A stretch of DNA of 55,866 nucleotides from Anaerolinea sp. (GCA_020725865.1 DYEC01000025.1:1-55866), one strand, 5' to 3'; shown: positions 45,062 to 54,293, counted from the stretch's first letter. Numbers and translations: made by a program. The notes: generated by a model from the sequence alone, not told the origin.

Positions 45062-46639
45062 ATGGATTCCCAAACCAACAACAACCAGGATGAATTACAG
45101 GCAAAGATTCGCCAGCTTCAAGAAATGCGAAAAAAGCTGGCAGAAGGGGGCGGTGAGGAACGTATCAAGGCTCAACATGAAAAAGGCAAACAAACTGCGC
45201 GAGAACGAATTGAAAAACTGGTTGACCCTGGTACGTTTCAGGAAGTCCAGCCCTTTATGCTACATCGCCACACGGATTTTGGCATGGAAAAATCACGTTT
45301 TCTTGGCGATGGGTTGATCGCCGGCTTTGCCAAGATCAACGGACGGCGGGTTTGCCTATACGCACAAGATTTCACGGTTTTGGGCGGCTCTTTTAGTGAA
45401 GTGGCTGGTATCAAGCTGGCAAAGCTGATGGATATGGCGATGCAAGCCGGCGTCCCGGTAATTGGATTAAGCGACGGCGGCGGTGCCCGCATTCAGGAAG
45501 GTGTCTGGAGTCTGTGGGCGTTCGGTGAACTGTTTTACCGCAACACGCTGGCGTCCGGTGTCATCCCGCAAATCAGCGTTGAACTTGGTCCATGTGCGGG
45601 CGGGGCAGTGTACTCGCCTGCCATTACCGACTTCATCATCATGACCAAAAACACCAGCAATATGTTCATCACCGGTCCCGAAGTCATTAAAGCGGTAACA
45701 GGAGAGGAAGTGGATTTTGAAACTTTGGGAGGTGCTGGTACCCATTCCAGTGTGAGCGGTGTGGCGCATTTTGCCGCTGAGAATGAAGATCATGCCCTGG
45801 AGCTCACTCGCACATTGCTCAGCTATCTCCCATCCAATAATCTCGAACAGCCGCCTGTTATCCCCCCTACCGATGACCCCTTCCGCATGGATAAAACACT
45901 GGATGCGATTGTTCCAGTGGATCCGAACGAACCCTATAATATGCACGAAGTCATCGAAAAGATTTTTGATCAAGGATCATTTTTTGAAGTGCATGCTAAT
46001 TTTGCCCGCAATGCGGTCGTCGGTTTTGCTCGACTACACGGGCAATCGGTTGGCGTGGTCGGACAGCAACCCGCTTTCCTGGCAGGAAGCATTGACATTG
46101 ACGCATCTGATAAAATTGCCCGGTTTGTTCGCTTCTGCGATGCGTTCAATCTGCCCATTATCACTTTTTCCGACTCGCCCGGTTTTCTGCCCGGTGTGGC
46201 ACAGGAACATGGCGGCATCATACGCCATGGGGCAAAAATCGTGTTTGCCTATTCGGAAGCAACTGTACCAAAACTGACTGTGATTACCCGCAAAGGTTAT
46301 GGCGGGGCGTATATTGTCATGGGGTCCAAACATCTGCGCGCTGACCTGGTCTTCGCCTGGCCCAACGCCGAAATTGCCGTTATGGGCGCCGAGGGGGCAG
46401 TCAACATTCTGTTCCGTAAAGAGCTGAAAGATGCTGCCGACCCGAAAGCCGAGCGTGCCCGTCTAGTCGCAGAATACCGCGCTAAATTCGCTAACCCCTA
46501 TAATGCTGCGGCTGGCGGACACATTGACGATGTTATCCTGCCCTCAGAAACCCGCCCGCGCCTGATCGCAGCTCTCGAATTGTTGAGAGATAAACAAACG
46601 CGGTTGCCTGCCAAAAAGCATGGCAATATTCCCTTATGA
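45062..46639 (+). CDS. acyl-CoA decarboxylase carboxyltransferase subunit (MmdA/GcdA-like)
   Basis: A 525-residue carboxyltransferase (PF01039) of two crotonase-like halves. Features include EKLVDPGTFQEVQPF, the GARIQEGVWSL segment of the first half, and SDSPGFLPGVAQEHGGIIRHGAK and KGYGGAYIVMGSK of the second. In a Na+-pump operon it would move CO2 from an acyl-CoA (malonyl-, methylmalonyl- or glutaconyl-CoA) to biotin. It is not the oxaloacetate-type subunit. GGAGG lies 14 bases before the ATG. First gene of a six-gene operon. Confidence 0.92.
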   Translation: MDSQTNNNQDELQAKIRQLQEMRKKLAEGGGEERIKAQHEKGKQTARERIEKLVDPGTFQEVQPFMLHRHTDFGMEKSRFLGDGLIAGFAKINGRRVCLYAQDFTVLGGSFSEVAGIKLAKLMDMAMQAGVPVIGLSDGGGARIQEGVWSLWAFGELFYRNTLASGVIPQISVELGPCAGGAVYSPAITDFIIMTKNTSNMFITGPEVIKAVTGEEVDFETLGGAGTHSSVSGVAHFAAENEDHALELTRTLLSYLPSNNLEQPPVIPPTDDPFRMDKTLDAIVPVDPNEPYNMHEVIEKIFDQGSFFEVHANFARNAVVGFARLHGQSVGVVGQQPAFLAGSIDIDASDKIARFVRFCDAFNLPIITFSDSPGFLPGVAQEHGGIIRHGAKIVFAYSEATVPKLTVITRKGYGGAYIVMGSKHLRADLVFAWPNAEIAVMGAEGAVNILFRKELKDAADPKAERARLVAEYRAKFANPYNAAAGGHIDDVILPSETRPRLIAALELLRDKQTRLPAKKHGNIPL

Positions 46640-46657
46640 GACCAAAGGAGGTGTAAA

Positions 46658-47005
46658 TTGGATGCAAGTCCCATCACGCAAGGTCTCATTATCAGTGTTG
46701 CCGGGTTGATTGTCGCTTTCACTTCAATGGCCTCCTTTATTTTAGTGATCATCCTCCTTCAGAAATTCTTCCCACCAAAAGCAGAAGAAACATCTGAAGC
46801 GTTAGAAGAGGGTGAACAACCCATCATTGCAAAAGCCGAGGATAATGAGGAGGAAGAAGCAATTGTTGCAGCAATCACCATAGCGCTCCATGCCGCTCGC
46901 GCGAAAGCGCAGAGCAAACTGGGAGCAGAGCTGCAAGCAGGGCGCAGCAACTGGTGGGCAGCCAACCTCCTGGCTGCACGTCAGGAAACCGTAATAAAAA
47001 AATGA
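46658..47005 (+). CDS. sodium-pump decarboxylase gamma/delta subunit (OadG/MmdD-like)
   Basis: A 115-residue protein with one N-terminal membrane helix (about 7-32), a KFFPPK basic border, an acidic cytoplasmic stretch and an Ala-rich helical C-terminus including WWAANLLAA. OadG-like subunits hold the complex together and end near the carboxyltransferase. The TTG start is supported by AAAGGAGG six bases before it; no in-frame ATG fits. Confidence 0.85.
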   Translation: MDASPITQGLIISVAGLIVAFTSMASFILVIILLQKFFPPKAEETSEALEEGEQPIIAKAEDNEEEEAIVAAITIALHAARAKAQSKLGAELQAGRSNWWAANLLAARQETVIKK

Positions 47006-47023
47006 TTCCATAAGAGGTCAAGA

Positions 47024-47476
47024 ATGAAGCAAAGTATCATTGTCAACGGAAAAACGTATGAAATTGAATTTAGCGACATCATGACTTCACCTATTGAGGT
47101 CATCGTTAACGGTAAGCGATATAGCGTTACTATTGAAGGTGAAACCTCTGTTCCACCCGCAGCAGTTAAAACCTCCTCCACCGCGTCCGCACCCGTTGCA
47201 ACGCCAACCGCAGTGCCAGCAAAAGCAGTAAAACCAGCTGCAACTGCAGCAGTGACCAGCTCAGCCGACGAGATCCGCGCTCCTATGCCTGGTGTCATCC
47301 TGGATGTAATGGTGAAGGCTGGCGATCAGGTGGCCGTTGGGCAGGTTCTCTGCACCCTTGAAGCTATGAAGATGAAAAATGCTATTCGCTCCCCCAGAGA
47401 AGGAACAATCTCGAGCGTGGAAGTATCCGATGGGCAAAAAGTTGCCTACGGTGATATTCTGGTTCGCTTTGCGTGA
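47024..47476 (+). CDS. biotin carrier subunit
   Basis: A 150-residue biotin carboxyl carrier protein. The last 70 residues form a biotinyl domain with EAMKM and biotinylated Lys116. An Ala/Pro-rich linker (about 43-80) provides the mobile tether, and the N-terminal 40 residues are a small beta region. It shuttles CO2 from the carboxyltransferase to the OadB-like pump. AGAGG precedes the ATG. Confidence 0.94.
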   Translation: MKQSIIVNGKTYEIEFSDIMTSPIEVIVNGKRYSVTIEGETSVPPAAVKTSSTASAPVATPTAVPAKAVKPAATAAVTSSADEIRAPMPGVILDVMVKAGDQVAVGQVLCTLEAMKMKNAIRSPREGTISSVEVSDGQKVAYGDILVRFA

Positions 47477-47485
47477 GGCAGACCT

Positions 47486-48610
47486 ATGGACCTATCACGA
47501 ATGCTTGTTCTTCTAGAAGCCTTTCGCGAGCTATCTTGGCAGAACGTTGTCATGATGATCGTCGGTGGTATTCTGATCTACTTGGCGATCGCGAAAGACT
47601 ATGAACCTTTGCTTTTATTGCCAATTGGCTTTGGCGCAATCCTGACCAATCTCCCATTGACCGGCATCACGAATGAAGACGGGTTCTTAGGCATTTTGTA
47701 TAACTTCGGCATCGCTACCGAACTTTTCCCGCTGTTTGTCTTTATTGGCGTTGGTGCCATGACAGATTTTGGTCCGCTATTGGAAAACCCCAAGATGGCA
47801 CTGCTTGGCGCGGCCGGGCAGTTCGGGATTTTCAGCACACTGATGTTGGCGCTTTTTCTTGGCTTTAATATCAATGAGTCCGCTTCCATCGGTATCATTG
47901 GAGCCATTGATGGACCTACAGCGATTTACGTCTCTTCCAAACTGGCCCCGCATCTGCTCGGCCCAATCGCTGTTTGTGCCTACAGTTATATGTCCTTGGT
48001 GCCAATCATCCAACCGCCAGTCATGCGCCTCCTAACAACCGATGCTGAGCGCAAGGTTCGCATGCCGTACACACAAAAAGAAGTCACCAAAACCGTCCGT
48101 ATCCTGTTCCCCATTGTCGTTACCATTGTTGTTTCTTTAATTTCTCCAAAAGCATCTCCTCTCATTGCAGCGTTAATGTTTGGAAACCTGATTCGAGAAT
48201 CGGGCGCAGTCGAACGTCTAAACCAGGCAGCACAAAACGAACTTTCCAACCTGACTGCCTTGTTCCTGGGCATTGTCATTGGTTCCACCATGAATGGAGA
48301 AAAGTTCCTTCAGCTTCAAACGCTGGCTATTCTGGGAATGGGGTTACTGGCTTTCGTTTTTGACACTATTGGTGGTGTGTTGTTCGGAAAGCTGATGTAT
48401 GTGCTTTCTGGCAAAAAATTTAACCCCCTCATTGGTGCAGCCGGCATTTCAGCTTTTCCCATGTCAGCCCGCATTGTCCAGCGTTTTGGTCAACAGTATG
48501 ACTTTGAAAACTTCTTGCTGATGCATGCGATGGGCGCCAATGCCGCAGGTCAGCTTGGAAGTGTTGTCGCCGGTGGTGTAGTGCTGGCAATTGTTGCTGG
48601 AATACTATAA
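47486..48610 (+). CDS. Na+-translocating decarboxylase beta subunit (OadB/MmdB-like)
   Basis: A 374-residue integral membrane protein with about nine segments. The AMTDFGPLLENPKMALLGAAGQ loop and GIIGAIDGPTAIYVSSKLAP with the essential Asp142 are diagnostic of the Na+ pump that decarboxylates carboxybiotin. It therefore conserves energy as a sodium gradient. The gene starts 9 bases after the biotin carrier gene. Confidence 0.94.
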   Translation: MDLSRMLVLLEAFRELSWQNVVMMIVGGILIYLAIAKDYEPLLLLPIGFGAILTNLPLTGITNEDGFLGILYNFGIATELFPLFVFIGVGAMTDFGPLLENPKMALLGAAGQFGIFSTLMLALFLGFNINESASIGIIGAIDGPTAIYVSSKLAPHLLGPIAVCAYSYMSLVPIIQPPVMRLLTTDAERKVRMPYTQKEVTKTVRILFPIVVTIVVSLISPKASPLIAALMFGNLIRESGAVERLNQAAQNELSNLTALFLGIVIGSTMNGEKFLQLQTLAILGMGLLAFVFDTIGGVLFGKLMYVLSGKKFNPLIGAAGISAFPMSARIVQRFGQQYDFENFLLMHAMGANAAGQLGSVVAGGVVLAIVAGIL

Positions 48611-48678
48611 AATACTTCTCAGATGTTCCATGTTCAAATATCTGCTCACTTATAAACCATTTCAAGAAAGGAGTAACC

Positions 48679-49560
48679 ATGAAACTAATTGATTTGACCA
48701 TTCCTCTGGGTATCGCTACCCCTCCCTGGCCTACATATGAGCCGCTACAAGTGAAATATTTCAAGCGGCTGGCTCCAAACGGCGCAAATGGTCAGCTTCT
48801 GACCCATTCAAACCATCTGGGGACTCATCTGGATGGCGAAATTCACTTTTACACTCCTGGCAAGGACATCGCTTCTCTGTCCATGGATTTCCTCGTACAC
48901 GAAGCCGCTGTGGTTGATCTGAGCGATGCCTGCGGTGATTACGACGTGTACACCAGCAAAATGATCGAGGAGCGTGTTGAGGTCAAAGAAGGCGATATCC
49001 TTGTGATTCATACCGGTTATCACCACTTCGGCTGGGATATGCCGACTGCCGACGAAGTTCGCTATATGGTCTGCCACCCGGGACCGGACCGCGAGTTTAT
49101 CGAGTGGTCCAAGAAGAAAAAACTGCGCTGGATCGCGGTGGATTGTGGAAGTGCTGACCATCCAATGAATACCATTATCCGTAACTGGATGCCCCGCCAG
49201 GCAAAACTGGCTGACAAAGTCTTCCGCAAGAAATTCGGCAAACCAATGGAAGAAGTCTTTGACGACTCCAAATACCAGCAAATGCACATTGACATGTTTC
49301 CCGACGGCATCATCCATGCCGAATGCTTTGGCGGTGAAATTGACTTGCTTCTGAACCGGCGCGTAACAGTTGGCTTCTTCCCCTGGCGCTTTGTAGACGG
49401 CGAATCCAGCATCGGGCGCGCTGTCGCCTTCGTAGATGACGACGAGTACGAAAAGCTCATGGAAAAGAAAGCCAAAATGCCGAAGACTCGCTTTGGCGAT
49501 GCCTACGATCCCGTCCATGTAGAACGCATTAATAAGCTGACCGCTGCCAACCTGGCATAA
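48679..49560 (+). CDS. single-domain cyclase-family hydrolase
   Basis: A 293-residue PF04199 hydrolase paralogous to the tandem protein at 30912. The metal motif is intact: His46, His50, Asp52, His56 (HLGTHLDGEIHF), with the later ADHPMNT His and HAECFGGEID Glu. It should hydrolyse a cyclic or linear amide (kynurenine formamidase, isatin hydrolase and lactamase are characterised relatives). GAAAGGAG precedes the ATG. Its place in the decarboxylase operon links ring or amide hydrolysis with decarboxylation. Confidence 0.9.
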   Translation: MKLIDLTIPLGIATPPWPTYEPLQVKYFKRLAPNGANGQLLTHSNHLGTHLDGEIHFYTPGKDIASLSMDFLVHEAAVVDLSDACGDYDVYTSKMIEERVEVKEGDILVIHTGYHHFGWDMPTADEVRYMVCHPGPDREFIEWSKKKKLRWIAVDCGSADHPMNTIIRNWMPRQAKLADKVFRKKFGKPMEEVFDDSKYQQMHIDMFPDGIIHAECFGGEIDLLLNRRVTVGFFPWRFVDGESSIGRAVAFVDDDEYEKLMEKKAKMPKTRFGDAYDPVHVERINKLTAANLA

Positions 49561-49593
49561 ACTATATTCAGTTAGTAAAGAAGGAGTACAGAA

Positions 49594-50319
49594 ATGCGAC
49601 TAGACCCCCCTGAGAAAGTATCTGAAGAGCAATTGACTTTTCACGTAAGTGAAATTGAGCCTTTGCTTCAAGCACCCTCTATGGATTTGAAACCCTGGCC
49701 CGGTGCGATTGTCAAGCTCAAAGATGGGCGTACCCTCTACATCCGCGAGGCAAAGATGGAAGAAGCCCCAATGATGTTAGGGTACATGAAGAAAGTTATG
49801 GAAGTTGATCATGACTTCTATGACATCGTTGGTGCTCGCGTCTATGCAGAAATTCTGGGCTGGTACCGCAAACGCCTCAAAGACCCCTACACCCTCGTTG
49901 GGTTGATTGATGGTTTATGGGCTGGCTTTGCCAATGGCCGTCTATTGAATGAAGATATCAATATCAGCCTGCACACAATGGCACTGGTACGCGGTGGTCG
50001 CATAGGAGCAGTAATGTACTACGCTAAAGCGTACTATGGTTTTGAAATCCTGGGGAACAAAGAGTGGTGGGCAACCTACGAAAGCTACAACGGTTGGATG
50101 CGTTGGGGGCTGGGCATGGCACAACCTTCTTACCCCTGGCCAGATTATCAACACGAACTGGGTGGTGCACGGGTATACTACATCACCAAGAAATACTGGG
50201 ATAAGGTTGTCAAGGACTACATCCGCCAGATGGCTGGCGCAGATCTCGATTTCAATGTTCCCGATGAAGTTGTCAAAGCAAATGAAGTAATGCGCATTCC
50301 TGAAGAGGTCATGGTCTAA
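49594..50319 (+). CDS. GNAT-like protein of unknown function, copy 2
   Basis: A 241-residue gapless paralogue of the protein at 26803. Shared blocks include the EIEPLLQAPSM start, HDFYDIVGARVYAEIL, ISLHTMAL and PWPDYQHELGGARVYYITK. The fold looks GNAT-like but a clear CoA loop is missing. Last gene of the decarboxylase operon, just after the cyclase. GAAGGAG precedes the ATG. Confidence 0.65.
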   Translation: MRLDPPEKVSEEQLTFHVSEIEPLLQAPSMDLKPWPGAIVKLKDGRTLYIREAKMEEAPMMLGYMKKVMEVDHDFYDIVGARVYAEILGWYRKRLKDPYTLVGLIDGLWAGFANGRLLNEDINISLHTMALVRGGRIGAVMYYAKAYYGFEILGNKEWWATYESYNGWMRWGLGMAQPSYPWPDYQHELGGARVYYITKKYWDKVVKDYIRQMAGADLDFNVPDEVVKANEVMRIPEEVMV

Positions 50320-50338
50320 CCTGACGCCTAAATTTCCC

Positions 50339-50377
50339 AAAACTCGGAAGCCTGCAGGCTTCCGAGTTTTTATTTTC
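50339..50377 (+). terminator. terminator after the decarboxylase operon
   Basis: A perfect 16-bp palindrome (50339-50354 with 50355-50370; working loop of about 4 bases), running into a T-rich tail. The following bases to 50543 hold a TATAAT box (50425-50430) with an overlapping small inverted repeat ATTGT-TCTC-ACAAT just upstream, a candidate promoter and operator for the next gene. Confidence 0.93.
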
Positions 50378-50543
50378 TGTGTCGGTGTACTGATTCCAAT
50401 CAAAATTGTTCTCACAATTCAAGATATAATAAAAATGCACAATTACATGAAATAGTCCTTGTAGTTTCAAGATACTTCATGAATAGCATAACGTAGCCTC
50501 ATCCGCAATTGGGCATCGGTTCAAATCTCGAAGGAGGTGGAAG

Positions 50544-51608
50544 ATGCAGATTACAAAGGCTGAGGTTATCCCAGTTGAACTGCCTTTGAAAAAACCGGTC
50601 CGGGCTGCCGGTATACCCGAGATTAACCGCATCACCGCAATTTTTGTCCGTTTGGAAACCCGCCAAGGTCAAAGCGCATGGGGATGTACAGTTGCCCAGG
50701 CAGACCTCACCCGGGAAAAGCCGGAAAACGTCATCCGAAAATGTCATGAGTGTGCATCTTTGGTCCCAGACCTTAATCCACTCAACATTGAGTTTTCCAT
50801 TGCACAACTAGCCTGTTTATCCAAAGCGCCGGCCCCTGTGATGTGTGCATTTGATCTCGCCTTTCATGATCTGCTTGGCCTTGCAGCCGGAATGCCAGTG
50901 TATCGAATTTTGGGCGGATTTCGCAATCGCATTCAAACCTCTATCACCATCCCGCTCGCCCCACTTGATGAAAGCGTCGAAATGGCGCGGGAATATGCTG
51001 CCTTAGGTTTCCGTATGTTAAAAATTAAAGGCGGCGCGAATCCCGAAGAAGATGTCCGCCGCGTTCAGGCCATTCATCAGGCACTTCCTCACCACGTTCT
51101 TCGCCTGGACGCAGATGGCGGTTATTCGGTTCAGGAAGCGCTAGAAGTATCCCGAGCTTTAGGAAATATCCTGGAAATGCTCGAACAACCAACACCCGCT
51201 AATGACTTGACATCACTTCGACAGGTCAAAGAATACAGTCCGGTGCCGGTTCTGGCTGATCAAAGTGTAACTGACCCATCCTCTGCACTCGGACTGGCAG
51301 CACATCAAGTTGTTAACGGCTTGAGCGTTAAACTGGTCGCTTGCGGTGGGTTACGCAATGGCCGGCAAATGGATGCTATTGCCCGAGCAGCGCATCTGGC
51401 AACAATGATTAGTTGTTATATTGAACCTGCATTGTTAATTTCAGCCGGACTAAGCCTGGCTTTATCCAGCTCCAATGTTCACTATGGAGACTTGGATGGA
51501 CATCTCAGTCTGGCAACGGACCCATCAGAGGGCGGTTTTCATCTGGAAGATGGATGGTTAATTGCCAGTGATACACCTGGCTTGGGCAGTGCTGTGAACA
51601 TTGGTTGA
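50544..51608 (+). CDS. enolase-superfamily dipeptide epimerase / muconate cycloisomerase-like
   Basis: A 354-residue enzyme of the muconate lactonising subgroup. The catalytic KxK pair lies in RMLKIKGG, the metal ligands in LRLDADGGYS, EQPT and LADQSV, and the partner Lys in SVKLVACGG. Such proteins racemise L-Ala-D/L-Glu-type dipeptides or cycloisomerise dicarboxylates; the substrate cannot be fixed here. GGAGGTGG lies a few bases before the ATG. It follows the decarboxylase operon but is separated by a strong terminator. Confidence 0.88.
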   Translation: MQITKAEVIPVELPLKKPVRAAGIPEINRITAIFVRLETRQGQSAWGCTVAQADLTREKPENVIRKCHECASLVPDLNPLNIEFSIAQLACLSKAPAPVMCAFDLAFHDLLGLAAGMPVYRILGGFRNRIQTSITIPLAPLDESVEMAREYAALGFRMLKIKGGANPEEDVRRVQAIHQALPHHVLRLDADGGYSVQEALEVSRALGNILEMLEQPTPANDLTSLRQVKEYSPVPVLADQSVTDPSSALGLAAHQVVNGLSVKLVACGGLRNGRQMDAIARAAHLATMISCYIEPALLISAGLSLALSSSNVHYGDLDGHLSLATDPSEGGFHLEDGWLIASDTPGLGSAVNIG

Positions 51609-51621
51609 AATGTAGATGGAC

Positions 51622-52359
51622 CTACCATAACAACCGAGCTAAGGTGAGAGCATTCTTGGGCGCGTAACCACCAAAATCATTGTTGAAAAAAATGTAAACT
51701 TCTTGTGCCCCCTTTGTCGTCATTGTTTGTGCCAGTTGGGCAATTTCTTCTAATTCTTCCATCGAGTAATTATCCGCATACCAGCGCCTGCGCCCATGCA
51801 GGCGAATATATGCTCGCTGTCCGGTTACCCAATCTGTCAAGCGAGAGCGCGGTGAATCGGCACTCACCCATGCTGCTCCCATTTCACACAATAAAGAACG
51901 CGTCTCGTCGCATTCCCAATGTTTGGAACGAAACTCGACCGCTATACGAGTCGGATCATCAAACGTTTGTAAAACTTCCCGTAGTCTTTGCGGATCAAAA
52001 GGGGTTATTGGAGAGACCTGCAACAACAACATACCCAAACATTCACCCAACAAGTTAGCCGAACGATTAAACCCCCGAATGTCTGTCTCACAGTTTTGCA
52101 GACATTTATGGTGTGTGATCAGCTTGGGAACTTTCAATACATAACGAAAAGCCGGGGTAACCTGTTCGCGCCACTTGTGATATGTGGTATCAGCAAATAT
52201 ACGATAGAAAGTAGCGTTGATTTCAACCGCTGCAAAATGCTCAAGATAGAATGAAAACCAGCGATTCTTGGGTAAATCAGTGGGGTAAAAATCTCCCCAC
52301 CAGTGATCATAAGACCAACCTGAGGTACCAATCCAAAATCTTCGAGTGTCCTGTTTCAT
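51622..52359 (-). CDS. DUF72 (YecE-like) protein
   Basis: A 245-residue DUF72 TIM-barrel protein. The IGTSGWSYDHWWGDFYP start, the AAVEINATFYR strand and AYIRLHGRRRWYADNYS end are characteristic. The biochemical function of the family is unknown. It converges with the epimerase gene, with 13 bases between stops. No strong ribosome site; ATG 52359 matches the family start. Confidence 0.92.
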   Translation of the reverse strand: MKQDTRRFWIGTSGWSYDHWWGDFYPTDLPKNRWFSFYLEHFAAVEINATFYRIFADTTYHKWREQVTPAFRYVLKVPKLITHHKCLQNCETDIRGFNRSANLLGECLGMLLLQVSPITPFDPQRLREVLQTFDDPTRIAVEFRSKHWECDETRSLLCEMGAAWVSADSPRSRLTDWVTGQRAYIRLHGRRRWYADNYSMEELEEIAQLAQTMTTKGAQEVYIFFNNDFGGYAPKNALTLARLLW

Positions 52360-52480
52360 CGCTTCTTAATCCCTATTATACAAATCTAGCGAATCACAGA
52401 AGCCAATAAGGTATATAATTACGCACTATCAGTTAGGAATTTGGGAAATAAAACAACTCGATAAATTAAAAAATAACAGG

Positions 52481-52552
52481 TGGCGAGGGTGGGATTTGAA
52501 CCCACATCCAAGGGCTTATGAGTCCCCTGCTCCGCCATTGAGCTACCTCGCC
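52481..52552 (-). tRNA. tRNA-Met (anticodon CAT)
   Basis: On the minus strand: acceptor GGCGAGG/CCUCGCC, D-stem GCUC/GAGC, anticodon loop CUCAUAA with CAU, T-stem GUGGG with loop UUCAAAU. CCA is not encoded (CCT follows the discriminator A). The anticodon stem has an A-G mismatch next to the loop. CAU could also mean tRNA-Ile2 with lysidine; the body resembles elongator Met, but this is not certain. Confidence 0.85.
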
Positions 52553-52567
52553 ACAGCAGCGACCGCA

Positions 52568-52596
52568 ATTTTATTACGTTACTGTTATTTTGTCAA
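52568..52596 (-). promoter_or_regulatory. promoter of tRNA-Met
   Basis: On the minus strand: TTGACA (52591-52596), 17-bp spacer, TAAAAT (52568-52573), about 16 bases before the mature tRNA. Confidence 0.78.
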
Positions 52597-52678
52597 CTCA
52601 AATTTTCGTTCGAAACCCTGCATACAACACCCAAGGGGCCCGGTGTATCACAAATATTGCGTTCCGGATACACAGGCT

Positions 52679-53422
52679 CTACACCATAATTTGCGAAAGA
52701 AATTTCTGAGTTCGCTCGTGGCGCGGAGAAGAGAATATTTGCTCCGGCGGACCCTGTTCAATGATTTGTCCTTCATCCATAAAGATTACTTCATCAGCGG
52801 CAGCCCGGGCAAAATTCATTTCGTGAGTCACCACAACCATCGTGGTACCCTCGCGTGCCAGCATGAGCATCACATCCAGCACTTCTTTAATCATTTCGGG
52901 ATCTAAGGCACTGGTTGGCTCATCAAAAAGCATGATCTTTGGATTCATCGCCAACGCGCGTGCAATTGCCACGCGTTGTTGTTGACCACCAGATAATTGG
53001 CGTGGATAGTTGTACGCTTTATCACCGATTCCCACTCGCTCTAGTTGTTCTAAGGCGATCCGTTCAGCCTCTTGTCGGCTGCGTTTGCGTACAATTTGTT
53101 GTGCCAGGGTCACATTTTGCAATACACTCAGGTGTGGATACAGGTTAAAATGCTGGAACACCATGCCAATTTCAGCACGCAAGGGGGGCAGCTTACGCTC
53201 GTCAGCAACGACGGGTTGCCCATCCACCCATACCTCACCATGCGTCGGGGCTTCGAGCCGATTAATACAGCGCAGCAGGGTGGATTTTCCCGAACCACTG
53301 GGCCCAATAATCACCAAGACAGTCCCTTGTCTAACCGTCAAGCTCACGCCGCGCAACGCCTGTAGCGTACCAAATTCCTTCCACACATTACGCATAACAA
53401 TCATTTCGCCATCATCGTTCAT
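52679..53422 (-). CDS. polar amino acid ABC importer, ATP-binding protein (GlnQ/HisP-like)
   Basis: A 247-residue ATPase with Walker [10 protein letters not shown], signature [15 protein letters not shown], Walker [13 protein letters not shown] and H-loop VTHEMNFAR. These are typical of glutamine, arginine and histidine importers. Its start overlaps the permease stop by 11 bases, indicating translational coupling. Third gene of a binding protein-permease-ATPase operon. Confidence 0.93.
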   Translation of the reverse strand: MNDDGEMIVMRNVWKEFGTLQALRGVSLTVRQGTVLVIIGPSGSGKSTLLRCINRLEAPTHGEVWVDGQPVVADERKLPPLRAEIGMVFQHFNLYPHLSVLQNVTLAQQIVRKRSRQEAERIALEQLERVGIGDKAYNYPRQLSGGQQQRVAIARALAMNPKIMLFDEPTSALDPEMIKEVLDVMLMLAREGTTMVVVTHEMNFARAAADEVIFMDEGQIIEQGPPEQIFSSPRHERTQKFLSQIMV

Positions 53423-54293
53423 GACTGTGGTACCGCCTTTCCAACACCTTGACCAGCATAGAAAGCAGCATAGTCATAGACAGATAAATCACCGAGAGCG
53501 TTGCGTAAGCTTCGGGATAGCGAAAAGTCTGACCAGCATACAAGCGTGCCACCTGTGTGATGTCACGCACCGCCAACACCGAAACCAACGATGAATCTTT
53601 CAACATTGAGACAAAATCATTCCCCAGCGCCGGCAACACATTGCGAATCGCTTGTGGCAAGATGATATAACGCATTGCCTGCCAATAGGTCATCCCCTGC
53701 GAACGCGCTGCTTCCATTTGCCCCCGATCAATGGACTGGATACCTGCACGAAACACCTCTGCCAGAAAAGCGCCATAGGTGACCGCAAGCGCAATGATTG
53801 CACGCACGTTCATCGGCACACCTTTGTTTTCCAGCAAGACCAGAGGTTGCGCTATACTATAAAATCCCAACGCGTTCAACCAGTGTCCAAAGCTATTTAA
53901 CAACTGCACCACTGTCGGGACACCCACCAACGCAATGAAAAAGATCAACACCAGCATAGGAATGCCGCGAATCAGCTCAACATATAAAGTCGCAATATTG
54001 CGCCCCAGAATGTTTTGCGAGATGCGCCCCATACCGGTCACCAAACCAATCACCAGTGCAATCAAAAAGGCTGTCAGTGTGGTCATCATCGTCACACTCA
54101 AACCAGCCACAATAAACCGAAATGCTTCTAAGTAGGTTTCAGACAGATAAATTGTCCTTGCAGTGATCAGAGCAATCAATACCACTGCTATAACCCACCA
54201 AGGAAATCTGTTCAATCGTTCCAAAAGCCTAGCAGTGCGCGGTGTCACCGGAGCAATAGGTCGTATCGCCGGGTAAGAATCTTCATAAGCCAT
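53412..54293 (-). CDS. polar amino acid ABC importer, permease
   Basis: A 293-residue permease. A cytoplasmic N-terminal stretch of about 55 residues precedes about five to six membrane segments. The EAA loop reads [23 protein letters not shown], as in HisQM/GlnP types. It is the only permease in the operon, so it probably homodimerises. The frame is open to 54443, but GGAGG eight bases before ATG 54293 decides the start. Confidence 0.92.
   Translation of the reverse strand: MAYEDSYPAIRPIAPVTPRTARLLERLNRFPWWVIAVVLIALITARTIYLSETYLEAFRFIVAGLSVTMMTTLTAFLIALVIGLVTGMGRISQNILGRNIATLYVELIRGIPMLVLIFFIALVGVPTVVQLLNSFGHWLNALGFYSIAQPLVLLENKGVPMNVRAIIALAVTYGAFLAEVFRAGIQSIDRGQMEAARSQGMTYWQAMRYIILPQAIRNVLPALGNDFVSMLKDSSLVSVLAVRDITQVARLYAGQTFRYPEAYATLSVIYLSMTMLLSMLVKVLERRYHSHER

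Noticed and set aside
45062-48610. Oxaloacetate decarboxylase
   Set aside because: The alpha subunit is an acyl-CoA carboxyltransferase, not the pyruvate-carboxylase-like HMGL-type subunit of oxaloacetate decarboxylase.
52481-52552. Initiator tRNA-fMet
   Set aside because: The acceptor stem has a regular G1-C72 pair and the anticodon stem lacks the three consecutive G-C pairs next to the loop, so it is an elongator type (or tRNA-Ile2).
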